Assembly (NCBI RefSeq): GCF_008705135.1
Contig: NZ_CP023694.1
Coordinates: forward strand, 9,027,001-9,091,000
DNA: 64,000 bases
Direction of reading: 5' to 3'
Origin: Streptomyces coeruleorubidus
Lineage (GTDB): Bacteria; Actinomycetota; Actinomycetes; Streptomycetales; Streptomycetaceae
In this document: in pieces, positions 26,775 to 35,264 of the stretch
Numbering within the stretch: position 1 is the stretch's first letter
Layout of the letters: each line of letters opens with the position of its first letter
Translations under genes and position numbers: made by a program
Notes under the pieces: model-generated
Told to the model about the DNA's origin: nothing
Databases searched by the model: none
What the model saw: the letters and a program-made list of their open reading frames with translations, nothing else

Positions 26775-27108
26775 GGTGCTGACCTTTCCTCGGCGTGTGG
26801 CCGTGCGGCGGGCGAAGCTTCTCCGGGGGGCGAGGTCTCGGCCGGCCTGGCAGGACATCGCGCGTGCCGCAGGGTGCCTTCGTGTAGAGATAGTACGGAC
26901 ATGCGGAGCCGGTTGTTCGCACCGAGTTGTGTCAGGCGCCCGTCGTGGTCCTCGATGTGTTGGTGTCAGCGTGCCAACGCGGCAGTAAGCGGATATGAGT
27001 TCGTGCCTGCGGCCTGAAGTGGGTGAAGCATGTACTGCTGTCCCTCCCGTCCCATAACCTCGTGCCTGGGGGACGTCAGATGCCATGTGCAGGGACACTG
27101 GGGAGGCG
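26775..27108. other. Divergent intergenic region without a gene
   Basis: 334 bases between the start of the histone-like gene (minus) and the DNase-fold gene (plus). It should hold both promoters. On the minus strand TACTAT near 26890 is a possible -10 but lacks a convincing -35. I see no RNA gene or strong dyad here. Confidence 0.4.
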
Positions 27109-28011
27109 ATGGTGTTCGGAAGGGCCACGCGGTTGTTCGCGGGCGCCATGACCGTGGTCTGCATGATGCTCCTCGGCCCCAGCGCACCAGGCGGTCCCGT
27201 CTTCGGCAGGTCACTGCCCATCGCTGCCGTCAGGGATGCCGTGCCGAACCGGGTCATGACGTGGAACATCTGCAATCCCTGCGAGGTGAGCAACGTCGAC
27301 CGGGCGGCGGAGATCGCCGCGTACGCGCCGCAGGTCATCGGTCTTCAGGAAGCGTGCGTGCGTGACGTCGAGAGGATCCGGGACTATCTGGAGAGCCTTC
27401 ACGGGCTGGTCTACCACGTCGAGTACGGGATGGTTCTTCAGAACTGGGGCCGCTGCGGGGGACTGCCGTGGAGTCCGGGGTCCTTCGGCCAGGCGGTTCT
27501 CTCGGCGGCACCGATGACGGACCGCGTCCACGTGGAATACCCCGACGGCGGATCCGAGGACCGTGGGTACATGGCAGTCACGACCACGGTGGGCGGCCAG
27601 CGGGTCCGCGTCTTCAACACACACCTCGCCCAACGACGTCAGGAAGAAGTCCGGGCAGACCAGACGGCGGTACTGGCAACCGAGGTCGCCCGGCACGACC
27701 GCGCGATCGTGCTCGGCGATTTCAACGCCGTACCGGATGCTCCCGAGCTCGCCCGGATGTGGGCACTGGCCACGGATGCGGACCCTCAGTGTCGTCCCTC
27801 GCCCGCCGGCACCTGTGAGGTGACCACCGACTGGCACCTCAAGTTCGACTACGTCTTCCTGCGAGGCATGGCCCCGCTCAGGCACCGCGTGCGACCCAGC
27901 GCGTACTCGGACCACCATATGCTGCACACCGATGTGGCCTTGAGTCAGCGCGTTTCCGGATCCCTCGCGATCACGCCGGGCAGCGGAGCGACGTCCCGCA
28001 GCCCGAGGTGA
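27109..28011 (+). CDS. Secreted endonuclease/exonuclease/phosphatase family protein
   Basis: A 300-residue exported metal-dependent phosphodiesterase of the DNase I fold. A signal peptide or anchor covers about residues 1-35 (TRLFAGAMTVVCMMLLG). The family motifs appear in order: MTWNI (metal Asn), GLQE (metal Glu), FNTHL (catalytic His), LGDFNAVPD (Asp/Asn pair), FDYVF and SDHHML (final Asp-His). Three Cys pairs suit an extracellular enzyme. ATG 27109 is preceded by GGGGAGG, unlike the ATG at 27085. It could act on nucleic acid, phosphoinositide or sphingomyelin; the sequence does not decide. Monocistronic. Confidence 0.9.
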   Translation: MVFGRATRLFAGAMTVVCMMLLGPSAPGGPVFGRSLPIAAVRDAVPNRVMTWNICNPCEVSNVDRAAEIAAYAPQVIGLQEACVRDVERIRDYLESLHGLVYHVEYGMVLQNWGRCGGLPWSPGSFGQAVLSAAPMTDRVHVEYPDGGSEDRGYMAVTTTVGGQRVRVFNTHLAQRRQEEVRADQTAVLATEVARHDRAIVLGDFNAVPDAPELARMWALATDADPQCRPSPAGTCEVTTDWHLKFDYVFLRGMAPLRHRVRPSAYSDHHMLHTDVALSQRVSGSLAITPGSGATSRSPR

Positions 28012-28163
28012 CCGGTGACATTGCCGGTCCGCGCGCGGGTGCCGGTCCTCGACAGTGGCACGGCCAGCCCGATGGCGGTGCCCTCCGCGGGCACGTTGCG
28101 GACTCCCCAGGTCCCGCGTGCCCGTGACACGAGTCGCCGCCATGACAGAGAGGACGACTCGTC

Positions 28164-29093
28164 GTGCGACTCCACCCCCACACCGACTCACCCACCCATC
28201 CCTCCGGCTCCCTCCGGCACCGGACCGGGCGACTGGCCGGCACCGCCGCGGCGCTCGCCGTCCTCGCCGGCCTGGGGCCCCTGGCCGGCCCGGGAGCCCA
28301 CGCCGCAGACAACCCCTACGAGCGCGGCCCCGCCCCCACCACGTCCAGCATCGAGGCGCCGCGCGGCCCGTACGCCGTGTCGCAGACGTCCGTCTCCTCG
28401 CTGTCCGTCACGGGATTCGGCGGCGGCACCATCTACTACCCGACGAGCACCAGCGACGGCACGTTCGGCGCGGTGGCCATCTCGCCCGGCTACACCGCCT
28501 ACGAGTCGTCGATCGCCTGGCTGGGACCGCGTCTGGCTTCGCAGGGCTTCGTGGTGTTCACCATCGACACGCTCACCACGGCCGACCAGCCCGACTCCCG
28601 CGGACGTCAGCTCCTGGCCGCCCTGGACCACCTCACCGAGCGCAGCTCGGTGCGCGGCCGCGTCGACGCCTCCCGCCTCGGCGTGATGGGCCACTCGATG
28701 GGCGGCGGCGGCAGCCTGGAGGCCGCCAAGTCGCGTCCCGGCCTCCAGGCGGCGATCCCGCTGACCCCGTGGAACCTCGACAAGACCTGGCCCGAGCTCA
28801 CCACACCGACCCTGATCTTCGGAGCCGACGGAGACTCCATCGCTCCCGTCTCGTCCCACGCCGAACCCTTCTACTCGAGCCTGTCCTCCTCGCTCGACCG
28901 GGGCTATCTGGAGCTGAACTCGGCGACGCACTTCACGCCCAACTCGTCGAACACGACGATCGCGAAGTACAGCATTTCCTGGCTCAAGCGGTTCATCGAC
29001 AACGACACCCGCTACGAGCAGTTCCTGTGCCCGCTGCCCCGGCCGAGCCTGACCATCGAGGAGTACCGCGGCAACTGCCCGCACGGGTCCTGA
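28164..29093 (+). CDS. Secreted polyester hydrolase / cutinase of the PET-hydrolase type
   Basis: A 309-residue alpha/beta hydrolase with strong likeness to actinomycete cutinases such as LCC and TfCut2. Signal peptide about 1-47 (cleavage near AHAADNPYERGP). The mature start NPYERGPAPT, oxyanion-region PGYTAY, nucleophile S178 in GHSMGGGG, D224 in DSIAPV and H256 in ATHFTPN reproduce the family triad; spacings of 46 and 32 nearly equal those of LCC (165/210/242). The PLTPWN tryptophan and the terminal disulfide pair in FLCPLP and GNCPHG are also present. It is expected to cleave plant cutin and possibly aromatic polyesters. GTG 28164 follows AGAGAGGA. A LuxR-type regulator gene lies downstream. 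Confidence 0.95.
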   Translation: MRLHPHTDSPTHPSGSLRHRTGRLAGTAAALAVLAGLGPLAGPGAHAADNPYERGPAPTTSSIEAPRGPYAVSQTSVSSLSVTGFGGGTIYYPTSTSDGTFGAVAISPGYTAYESSIAWLGPRLASQGFVVFTIDTLTTADQPDSRGRQLLAALDHLTERSSVRGRVDASRLGVMGHSMGGGGSLEAAKSRPGLQAAIPLTPWNLDKTWPELTTPTLIFGADGDSIAPVSSHAEPFYSSLSSSLDRGYLELNSATHFTPNSSNTTIAKYSISWLKRFIDNDTRYEQFLCPLPRPSLTIEEYRGNCPHGS

Positions 29094-29336
29094 CACCCGC
29101 GCCCCGGGTTGCGCGGCCGCGGCAACGAGGGGACCGGCGGCGGGCGCGTGCGACGCGTCCGCCGCCGGTGTCGGTGTCGTGCCGGGGCACGGCCGAGACG
29201 ACCGGCCGTTGGGCGCCGGCACAATCCGTCCACCGGCCGTGCCCGGTCAACGTGCAGGTGAACCCGCGGATGTGCGCGCGAGGATGCGCGGACGTCAGCC
29301 TTCCGGTCTTCACTACGCGCAAGTAACCTCCCGGGA

Positions 29337-31055
29337 ATGAACGGAGACGGAAGCCGTGTGCGGACGGCTCTCCCCATCGGGGGCCGGAACGGAGGAGACA
29401 GCGCCGGGCCGGCCGCCGCGGACCGCGGCCGTGCCGCACTCGCGCGCGGGAGGCGGCAGCTGTTCGACGGGCCGGTGGGCGACGCCCGCGCGTCCCTGCT
29501 GCTGGCCGCGTCCCTGCTGGCCGCCGACGCCCCGGACAGGGCCGAGGCCGCACGCCTCGCCGCCGCGGACGCCGCCTGGGCGACGGGTGACGTCACGCTC
29601 TGTCTGACTACTCTCGACGGCACGGACACGGCAGGGCGCGCAGGCGGTTATGCGGGACTGGTCACCGCCGCCGCCACCGACAAGGTCGCCACCGACAAGG
29701 TCGCCACCGACAAGGTCGCCGCCGACCAGGACGGTGCCCCGACGACCGGACTAGACGCCGACCGACCGGCCTCGCCCGACCCCACGGACGTCACTGTTCC
29801 TCCGGCTGAGAGCGGCCCGCCCGAGTCGTCCGGCGGGCCGGGGCCGGGGTGGGCACGCGACGCATTCGTGCGGGACTACCGCGACGGCATGCGAGCCCTG
29901 CTCGCCCGGACCCCCGACCGCGCCGCCGGACCGCTGCGGCGCGTGCTGGACCAGGCGCGCACCGACGGCCGGACGGACCGCCTGCTGCGCGCCGCGGCGG
30001 CTGCCCTGCTGCTCGGGGACGTCCGCGCGGCCCGCGCCGCCGGGGCCCGCGCCCTCGCGGCCGCCCGCGACGCGGACTGCCCCGCGGCCGAGGCCCGGGC
30101 CCTCGAATACCTGGCCTACGGCGAACTGCGCGCCGGCTGCCACGCGCAGGCACGCACCCATGCGGAGGAGGGTGTCCGGGCCGCGCTTGCGGCCGGGTAC
30201 CGCAACACGGCCGCCAGCCACCACGCCATGCTCGCCCTGGCGGCCTCCATCGAGGGGGACACGGCCACGGTCGCGCGCCATGCCTCGGTGGCCCTTACCA
30301 CCGCCCGCCGTCACGGCCTGGCCCAGACGGCGACCCTCGCGGAGTGGGCCACCGCCCGAGCCGACCTGGCCCGCGGCCGTCCCCTGGACGCCTACGACCG
30401 ACTCGGCCCGCTCGTCGGGCCCGGGCCCCGGCGCGGCCACTTCGCCGTGTGGATGCTGGCCCTGCCCTGCTACGTGGAGGCCGCGGTGCTGGCCGGACAC
30501 CCCCAGGACGCGAGTACGGTCCTCGCCGATCTCGCCCGGTGGGCGGCCTTCGGCGTCGACCCGCACGCGCCGGCCCAGCTCGCCCGCTGCCGCGCCCTGC
30601 TCGCCCCCGATGACCGCGCCGACGACCTCTACCTGCGGGCGCTGGCCCTGCACGACGAGAGGGGCGGCGACTTCGAACGTGCCCGCACCGAGCTCCTCCA
30701 CGGCCGGTGGCTGCGGCGCCGCCGCCGCTTGCGGGAGGCCCGGAGCCGGCTCGGAGCCGCCCTGGTCGGCTTCGAGCGCTGCGGCGCCGGCGCCTGGGCC
30801 GACCAGACGCGGGGCGAGCTGCGCGCCAACGGAGCCGCGTCCGTGACGGAGGCGGCGGGAGGGCTGTCGCGGCTGACGCCCCAGCAGCTGCGTATCGCAC
30901 GCTACGTGGCCGAGGGAGCCACCAACCGGGAGGTGGCCCAGCGGCTGGCCGTCAGCACCCGCACGGTCGACTACCACCTGCGCAATGTCTTCGCCGCCCT
31001 CGGCGTACGCTCCCGCATGGAACTGGCCCGCATGGTCGACCAGGAGAGCCGCTGA
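29337..31055 (+). CDS. LuxR-family regulator resembling the C-terminal half of a LAL protein
   Basis: A 572-residue cytoplasmic regulator. The C-terminal 60 residues are a LuxR/FixJ helix-turn-helix (LTPQQLRIARYVAEG, TNREVAQRLAVSTRTVDYHL). The rest is Ala/Arg-rich helical, TPR-like sequence such as that between the ATPase and HTH of LAL regulators. No Walker A or B motif is visible, so the ATPase module is absent. Residues about 115-130 hold a small repeat (three copies of TDKVA) encoded by a 15-nt direct repeat at 29684-29728. The nearest candidate target is the cutinase gene just upstream (inference). The start at 29337 lacks a strong ribosome site and is the least certain part. Confidence 0.85.
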   Translation: MNGDGSRVRTALPIGGRNGGDSAGPAAADRGRAALARGRRQLFDGPVGDARASLLLAASLLAADAPDRAEAARLAAADAAWATGDVTLCLTTLDGTDTAGRAGGYAGLVTAAATDKVATDKVATDKVAADQDGAPTTGLDADRPASPDPTDVTVPPAESGPPESSGGPGPGWARDAFVRDYRDGMRALLARTPDRAAGPLRRVLDQARTDGRTDRLLRAAAAALLLGDVRAARAAGARALAAARDADCPAAEARALEYLAYGELRAGCHAQARTHAEEGVRAALAAGYRNTAASHHAMLALAASIEGDTATVARHASVALTTARRHGLAQTATLAEWATARADLARGRPLDAYDRLGPLVGPGPRRGHFAVWMLALPCYVEAAVLAGHPQDASTVLADLARWAAFGVDPHAPAQLARCRALLAPDDRADDLYLRALALHDERGGDFERARTELLHGRWLRRRRRLREARSRLGAALVGFERCGAGAWADQTRGELRANGAASVTEAAGGLSRLTPQQLRIARYVAEGATNREVAQRLAVSTRTVDYHLRNVFAALGVRSRMELARMVDQESR

Positions 31056-31118
31056 GGCCTCCCCAGGAGGGAGACCCCAGCGCCCGCGCAGACAAGGCCC
31101 GGCTGCCCGCCCGGGGGA

Positions 31119-31690
31119 TTCCCAGTGGCCCGCCCGGCGGGAATCTCGGCGATGCGCCTGGCTGCGTATGCGGTGGTCTACTCGGCGGGGACCTCGGCGA
31201 TCTGCCTGCGGGCGTTTCCGGTGGCCTGCCCGGAGAGGGCCCGTGGTCTGCGCGGAGGGGACCTGGGTGGTCTGCCGGGCGGGGGTCTTGCGGGTCCGCG
31301 CTGAGGAGGTCCTGGCGGCCCGCCCGGGGAATCCCGGTGGTCTGCCTGGGGGACCTCAGTGGTCTGCCTGGCGGGGCCCTGGTGGGGTCCGCCCGGAGGG
31401 GCCCAGAGGCCTGTGCTGAGGGGGTCCCGGCGGTCCGCCCTGGGGGAATCCCGGCGGCCCGCTCGGCGGGACCTCGGCGGTCTGGAAGCGTTTCCGGTGG
31501 CCTGCCCGGAGGGGGCCGGCGGTCTGCCCGCGAAGGGACCTCAGTGGTCTGTCCGGCAGGGGGTCGGCGGTCCGCCCGGAGACGTTCCCTGCGGTCCGCC
31601 AAGCGGGGATCTTGGCGGTCCGCCGGAGGGAGCCCCGGCGGTCTGCCCCGAGGCGTTCCCGGCGGTCCGCACGGAAAAGACCGCCGCACG
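31119..31690. repeat. Array of about 20-25 diverged 23-24-nt tandem repeats
   Basis: Most of the 783 bases between the LuxR-type and PucR-type genes are a degenerate tandem repeat with unit close to CGGTCTGCCCGGNGGGGACC. The core GGTCYGCC recurs every 22-25 bases, with YGG at unit joins. Each unit is partly self-complementary (GGTCCGCCC against GGGGCC), so single units can fold as small hairpins. Since 24 is a multiple of three, long open frames appear on both strands. Those products are low-complexity (for example GGLPGG or ADRRPP), have no ribosome sites and are not called. I see no normal gene in 31056-31838. Confidence 0.75.
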
Positions 31691-31838
31691 ACTCTGGGGA
31701 CCGACCGGACGGTATGTCATTCTTCGATGCAGGACGATTCGGGTGGCGAGGGCCGCACAGGCAGCGCACCCGCCGGACGCCACCGAGGCCACTCGGCGTC
31801 GGAGCACAACCGGGAAGCCGAGTTGGGGAAGGACCGCG

Positions 31839-33119
31839 ATGCATCCTGCCGCACGCACACGCGCGACGTTCCGCACCGGGCCGATGCCCGTTCCGCAGCC
31901 GCGGACACGACGCATCCGGTCGCTGATCGACGCCGACGCGCTGCGCGTCCTGCACCGGGCGGCCCGCGTCCTGCTCGACGACCTGCCGGAGCTGACCGAC
32001 CGGCTCCTGGCGGTGCTGCGCGAGCAGGAGCCGGCGTACCGGAGCGTGCTGGAGAACGACCACGCGGGCACCTGGCAGGAGGTGTACCGCTCGTTGCGGC
32101 ACAGCGTGACCTCGCTGCTCGACCCGCGCGGCACCCGCGAGGCCGCCCACCGCTGCACCTGGCGGATCGGCGTCGCCCGGGCCGAGCAGGGCCTGCCGCT
32201 GGATGCCCTGCTGCACGCGTTCCGGCTGGGCGGGTCCCTGGTGTGGCAGCGGCTGGTCGAGGAGACCTCCCGCTCGGAGCCCGAGGACGTCCGGCTCCTG
32301 GTCCACGTGGCCACCGACGTGTGGAACTTCGTCGACGAGCACTGCACCCTCGTCGCGGACGCCTACCGGCAGGCCGAGCGGCAGCTGGCGTGGCGGCGCG
32401 AGAACCGGGTGCGGCTGCTCGCGGCGGCCCTCCTGGACGGCACGAGCCGGATCGCCGACCTGCCGGAGACCGCCGAGGGGCTCGGCCTGCCGAAACACGG
32501 CCGGTACATCGTCGTCGCGGTCGCCGGCAGCCGGCCGGAGGAATCCGCAGGCGTCCTGGCCACCGCCGTCCTACCCGGCACGAGCGCGTACTGGCACTCA
32601 GGAGCGGAAGTGGACTACGGCATCGTCCTGGTCGGCGACGAGGACGACCGAGACGCCGTGGCAGCGCTGGCCCTGCCCGCCGATGCTGCGGCCGGGTACC
32701 GGATCGGCGTCGGCAGCGCCGTGACGGGGCTCGCCGCCGTCGGCGACGCCCGGCGCCTGGCCGACCTGGCCCTGAGCATCTGCCCGCCCGAGGGCGGCAC
32801 GGTCCGGCTCACCGAGCACCTGCCCGAGGCGCTGGTCGCCTCCTGCCCGGAGCTCGGGGCGTCCCTCACCGAGCAGGTGCTCGGCCCCTTGCTGCGGCTG
32901 GAACCGGCCGACCGGGACGTACTGCTGGACACCCTGGTCGTCTGGTTCGCGTCCGAGGGGTCGGCCCAGCGTGCCGGCGAACGGCTCTACTGCCACCGCA
33001 ACACCGTTCTGAACCGGCTGCGCCGCTGCGAGCAGCTCATCGGCCGCTCCCTGGCCCGCCCGCTGGACGTGGTGGAGATCAGCCTCGCCCTGACGGCGCA
33101 CCGGCTGCCGCGCGGCTGA
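31839..33119 (+). CDS. PucR-family transcriptional regulator
   Basis: A 426-residue regulator. Residues about 25-170 match the RsbRD/PucR N-terminal helical domain (LHRAARVLLDDLPELTDRLL, LDALLHAFRLGGSLVWQRL). Residues about 190-330 form a GGDEF-like sensory region. The C-terminus is the PucR HTH (AGERLYCHRNTVLNRLRRCE). ATG 31839 follows GGGGAAGGA; the open frame continues upstream into the repeat array, but without a ribosome site. It lies 445 bases upstream of the Liv-type transporter operon on the same strand, and PucR regulators often control nitrogen-compound uptake, so it is the likely regulator of that operon (inference). Confidence 0.9.
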   Translation: MHPAARTRATFRTGPMPVPQPRTRRIRSLIDADALRVLHRAARVLLDDLPELTDRLLAVLREQEPAYRSVLENDHAGTWQEVYRSLRHSVTSLLDPRGTREAAHRCTWRIGVARAEQGLPLDALLHAFRLGGSLVWQRLVEETSRSEPEDVRLLVHVATDVWNFVDEHCTLVADAYRQAERQLAWRRENRVRLLAAALLDGTSRIADLPETAEGLGLPKHGRYIVVAVAGSRPEESAGVLATAVLPGTSAYWHSGAEVDYGIVLVGDEDDRDAVAALALPADAAAGYRIGVGSAVTGLAAVGDARRLADLALSICPPEGGTVRLTEHLPEALVASCPELGASLTEQVLGPLLRLEPADRDVLLDTLVVWFASEGSAQRAGERLYCHRNTVLNRLRRCEQLIGRSLARPLDVVEISLALTAHRLPRG

Positions 33120-33564
33120 CCGGCGTCCCGCCGCCGCTGCCGCGCGGACCGCGGCGTCTCCCGGCTTCCGCGCCCCGCCCGGGGCCACGGCGCATGCCTC
33201 GTACGGTCCCCGTGCCGCCTCACAGCGCTCCCGGAGCAACCGGCCCGCGCACACCCCTCCGCGTGGCGGCGCCCACTCCGCATGGTGGCGCTCACCTCTC
33301 CGCATGGCGACGCACACGCCTTCCGCACGGCGGCGCCCACCCCCTTCATAGCGGGGCCCAGCGCCGCCACCCACAGGCCGGCAGTCCGTCCCCGGCGCTG
33401 CGCCGGCCGCTCCCCCTGGGCAGCCGCACAATCCCCGCCGACCCGCGTTGGGACCACGCAGCCACCCCGCCCGAACACCTGTACCTCGCGCCCGCGCCCG
33501 TGCTGTCGTGGGCTGCCCTTCCCCCGAAGCCCCCGTGCCCCAGGCACGGACCCGAGGAGCCGTG
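33120..33564. other. Intergenic region with four imperfect 22-24-nt tandem repeats
   Basis: 445 bases between the PucR-type gene and the transporter operon. Bases 33259-33346 hold four tandem copies of a unit close to CCGCATGGCGGCGCCCACCC, starting near 33259, 33278, 33300 and 33323. This repeat differs from the one at 31119-31690. No gene with a ribosome site is seen. The operon promoter must lie here but has no clear hexamers. Confidence 0.55.
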
Positions 33565-34467
33565 ATGCCCGAAGCACCACCGGACGAGGAGCGTGCCCTG
33601 CGCGTGGAGGGCCTCGACGTGACCTACGGCCGCGCCCTGTCCGCCCTTCGTTCCGTGTCCCTGACCGTCCCGCACGGCACGGTCGTCGCGCTGCTCGGCG
33701 CCAACGGCGCGGGCAAGACGACCCTGCTGCGGGCGGTGTCGGGCACCCTGCGCCTGCACCGCGGCGCGGTCACGGCCGGCCGTATCCGCTACGGCACCAC
33801 AGAGCTCGACGGGCGCGACCCGGTCGCCGCGGTGCGCGCCGGAGTCGTCCAGGTCCCCGAGGGCCGCCGGGTCTTCGCCGGGCTCACCGTCGACGAGAAC
33901 CTGCGCTCCGGCGGCCTCGGCCTCGGACGGCGCCGCCCGGCCCAGGTCGCCGAGGCCCGGGACCGGGTCTTCACGCTCTTCCCGCGCCTGGCCGAACGCA
34001 CCCGGCAGGCCGCCGGGCTCCTCTCCGGCGGTGAGCAGCAGATGCTCGCCATCGGCCGGGCCCTGATGGCCGCGCCCCGCCTGCTCCTGCTCGACGAACC
34101 CTCCCTCGGCCTCGCCCCGCAGATGGTCTACCGGATCGCCGAGGTCGTCCGCGAGATCAACGCCCAGGGCACCGCCGTCCTGCTCGTCGAGCAGAACGCG
34201 GGTATGGCGCTGTCCCTCGCCGACACCGCCCACGTCCTGGAGGTCGGCGAGGTCCGGCTGTCCGGGCCCGCCGACGAACTGGCCCGCACGGACGCCGTAC
34301 GGCGCCTGTACCTGGGCGAGACAACAGAGACCACAGACACCACAGACACCACAGACACCCCAGACACCCCAGACACCCCAGACACCACAGAGACGACCAC
34401 AGAAACCACGGACGCCGGCGACATCACCAGAGCCGCCGGAACCACCGAGGGGCAGGGAGCCGCGTGA
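33565..34467 (+). CDS. livF: Branched-chain amino acid-type ABC transporter ATPase (LivF-like)
   Basis: Nucleotide-binding subunit of a HAAT-family importer, 300 residues. Walker A GANGAGKTT, Q-loop region VVQVPEGRRVF, signature LSGGEQQ, Walker B LLLLDEPSLGLAP and the switch His region VLLVEQNA are intact; the VPEGR motif is typical of LivF. Start ATG 33565 follows GAGGAG. The last 45 residues are an unusual Thr/Asp/Pro-rich tail (TDTTDTPDTPDT) beyond the normal end of the domain, encoded by a 9-nt tandem repeat. It overlaps the next ATPase gene by four bases. Gene order here is F-G-H-M-K. Confidence 0.93.
   Translation: MPEAPPDEERALRVEGLDVTYGRALSALRSVSLTVPHGTVVALLGANGAGKTTLLRAVSGTLRLHRGAVTAGRIRYGTTELDGRDPVAAVRAGVVQVPEGRRVFAGLTVDENLRSGGLGLGRRRPAQVAEARDRVFTLFPRLAERTRQAAGLLSGGEQQMLAIGRALMAAPRLLLLDEPSLGLAPQMVYRIAEVVREINAQGTAVLLVEQNAGMALSLADTAHVLEVGEVRLSGPADELARTDAVRRLYLGETTETTDTTDTTDTPDTPDTPDTTETTTETTDAGDITRAAGTTEGQGAA
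34330..34392 (+). repeat. 9-nt tandem repeat in the 3' end of livF
   Basis: Seven near-identical copies of ACCACAGAC / ACCCCAGAC in frame, encoding Thr-Thr/Pro-Asp units. Pure short repeats of this kind are prone to slippage, so the tail length probably varies between strains. Confidence 0.85.
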
Positions 34468-35264
34468 CCACCCGCACCACCGCACCACCCGCGCTCACCG
34501 TGACGGATGTGACCGTCCGGTTCGCCGGACTCACCGCCCTGGACGCGGTGTCCTTCACCGTCACCCCGGGCTCCGTCCACGCGCTCATCGGACCCAACGG
34601 AGCGGGAAAGTCCACCTGCTTCAACGTCCTGTCGGGGCTGTGCCGCCCGGCCACGGGCACCGTACGGCTCGGCGACGCCGACCTCACCCGGCTCGCCCCC
34701 CACCGCATAGCCGCCCTCGGCGTCGCCCGCACCTTCCAGAACATCGTCACCACCCAGGGCACGGTCGCCGACAACCTGCTGCTCGGCCGCCACGCCCTGT
34801 CCCGGTCCGGCTTCACCGCCAGCGCACTGCGCCTGCCGCACGCGCGGCGCGAACAGCGCGAACAACTCGCCCGGGCCCGTGAGGCGGCCGAACTCACCGG
34901 TCTGGGACCGCACTTCGACAGCCCCGTCGCCCTGCTCTCCTACGGTGACCGCAAGCGCGTGGAGTTCGCCCGCGCCCTGTGCCTGGAGCCCAGCGTCCTG
35001 CTCCTGGACGAACCGGTCGCCGGGATGAACGCGGCCGAACGCGTCCGCACGGTCGAGGTCGTGCACGCCGTACGCGCGGAACTCGGCCTGTCCGTGGTGC
35101 TGGTGGAGCACGACATGGGTCTGGTGATGCGCCTGGCCGACGAGGTCACCGTCCTCGACTTCGGCCGTGTCATCGCGCACGGCACCCCGGACGAGGTCCG
35201 CCGCGACCCGGAGGTGCTGCGCGCCTACCTGGGCACCGGGGCCGAAGCGGAGGACGCCGCATGA
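34464..35264 (+). CDS. livG: Branched-chain amino acid-type ABC transporter ATPase (LivG-like)
   Basis: Second nucleotide-binding subunit, 266 residues. Walker A GPNGAGKSTC, GVARTFQNI Q-loop, signature LSYGDRKRVE, Walker B LLLDEPVAGMN and switch VEHDMGLVM are present. ARTFQN and AGMN are characteristic of LivG. The start is a GTG overlapping the livF stop (GTGA), and the stop overlaps livH (ATGA), so the subunits are made together. Confidence 0.95.
   Translation: MTTRTTAPPALTVTDVTVRFAGLTALDAVSFTVTPGSVHALIGPNGAGKSTCFNVLSGLCRPATGTVRLGDADLTRLAPHRIAALGVARTFQNIVTTQGTVADNLLLGRHALSRSGFTASALRLPHARREQREQLARAREAAELTGLGPHFDSPVALLSYGDRKRVEFARALCLEPSVLLLDEPVAGMNAAERVRTVEVVHAVRAELGLSVVLVEHDMGLVMRLADEVTVLDFGRVIAHGTPDEVRRDPEVLRAYLGTGAEAEDAA

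Noticed and set aside
31119..31690. Possible CRISPR array
   Set aside because: Repeats are contiguous and all units diverge; there are no unique spacers of constant length, and no cas genes are nearby.
31119..31690. Possible repeat protein encoded by the 24-nt units on either strand
   Set aside because: Frames stay open only because the period is a multiple of three. There is no ribosome site or signal, and the codons do not show the usual Streptomyces third-position pattern.
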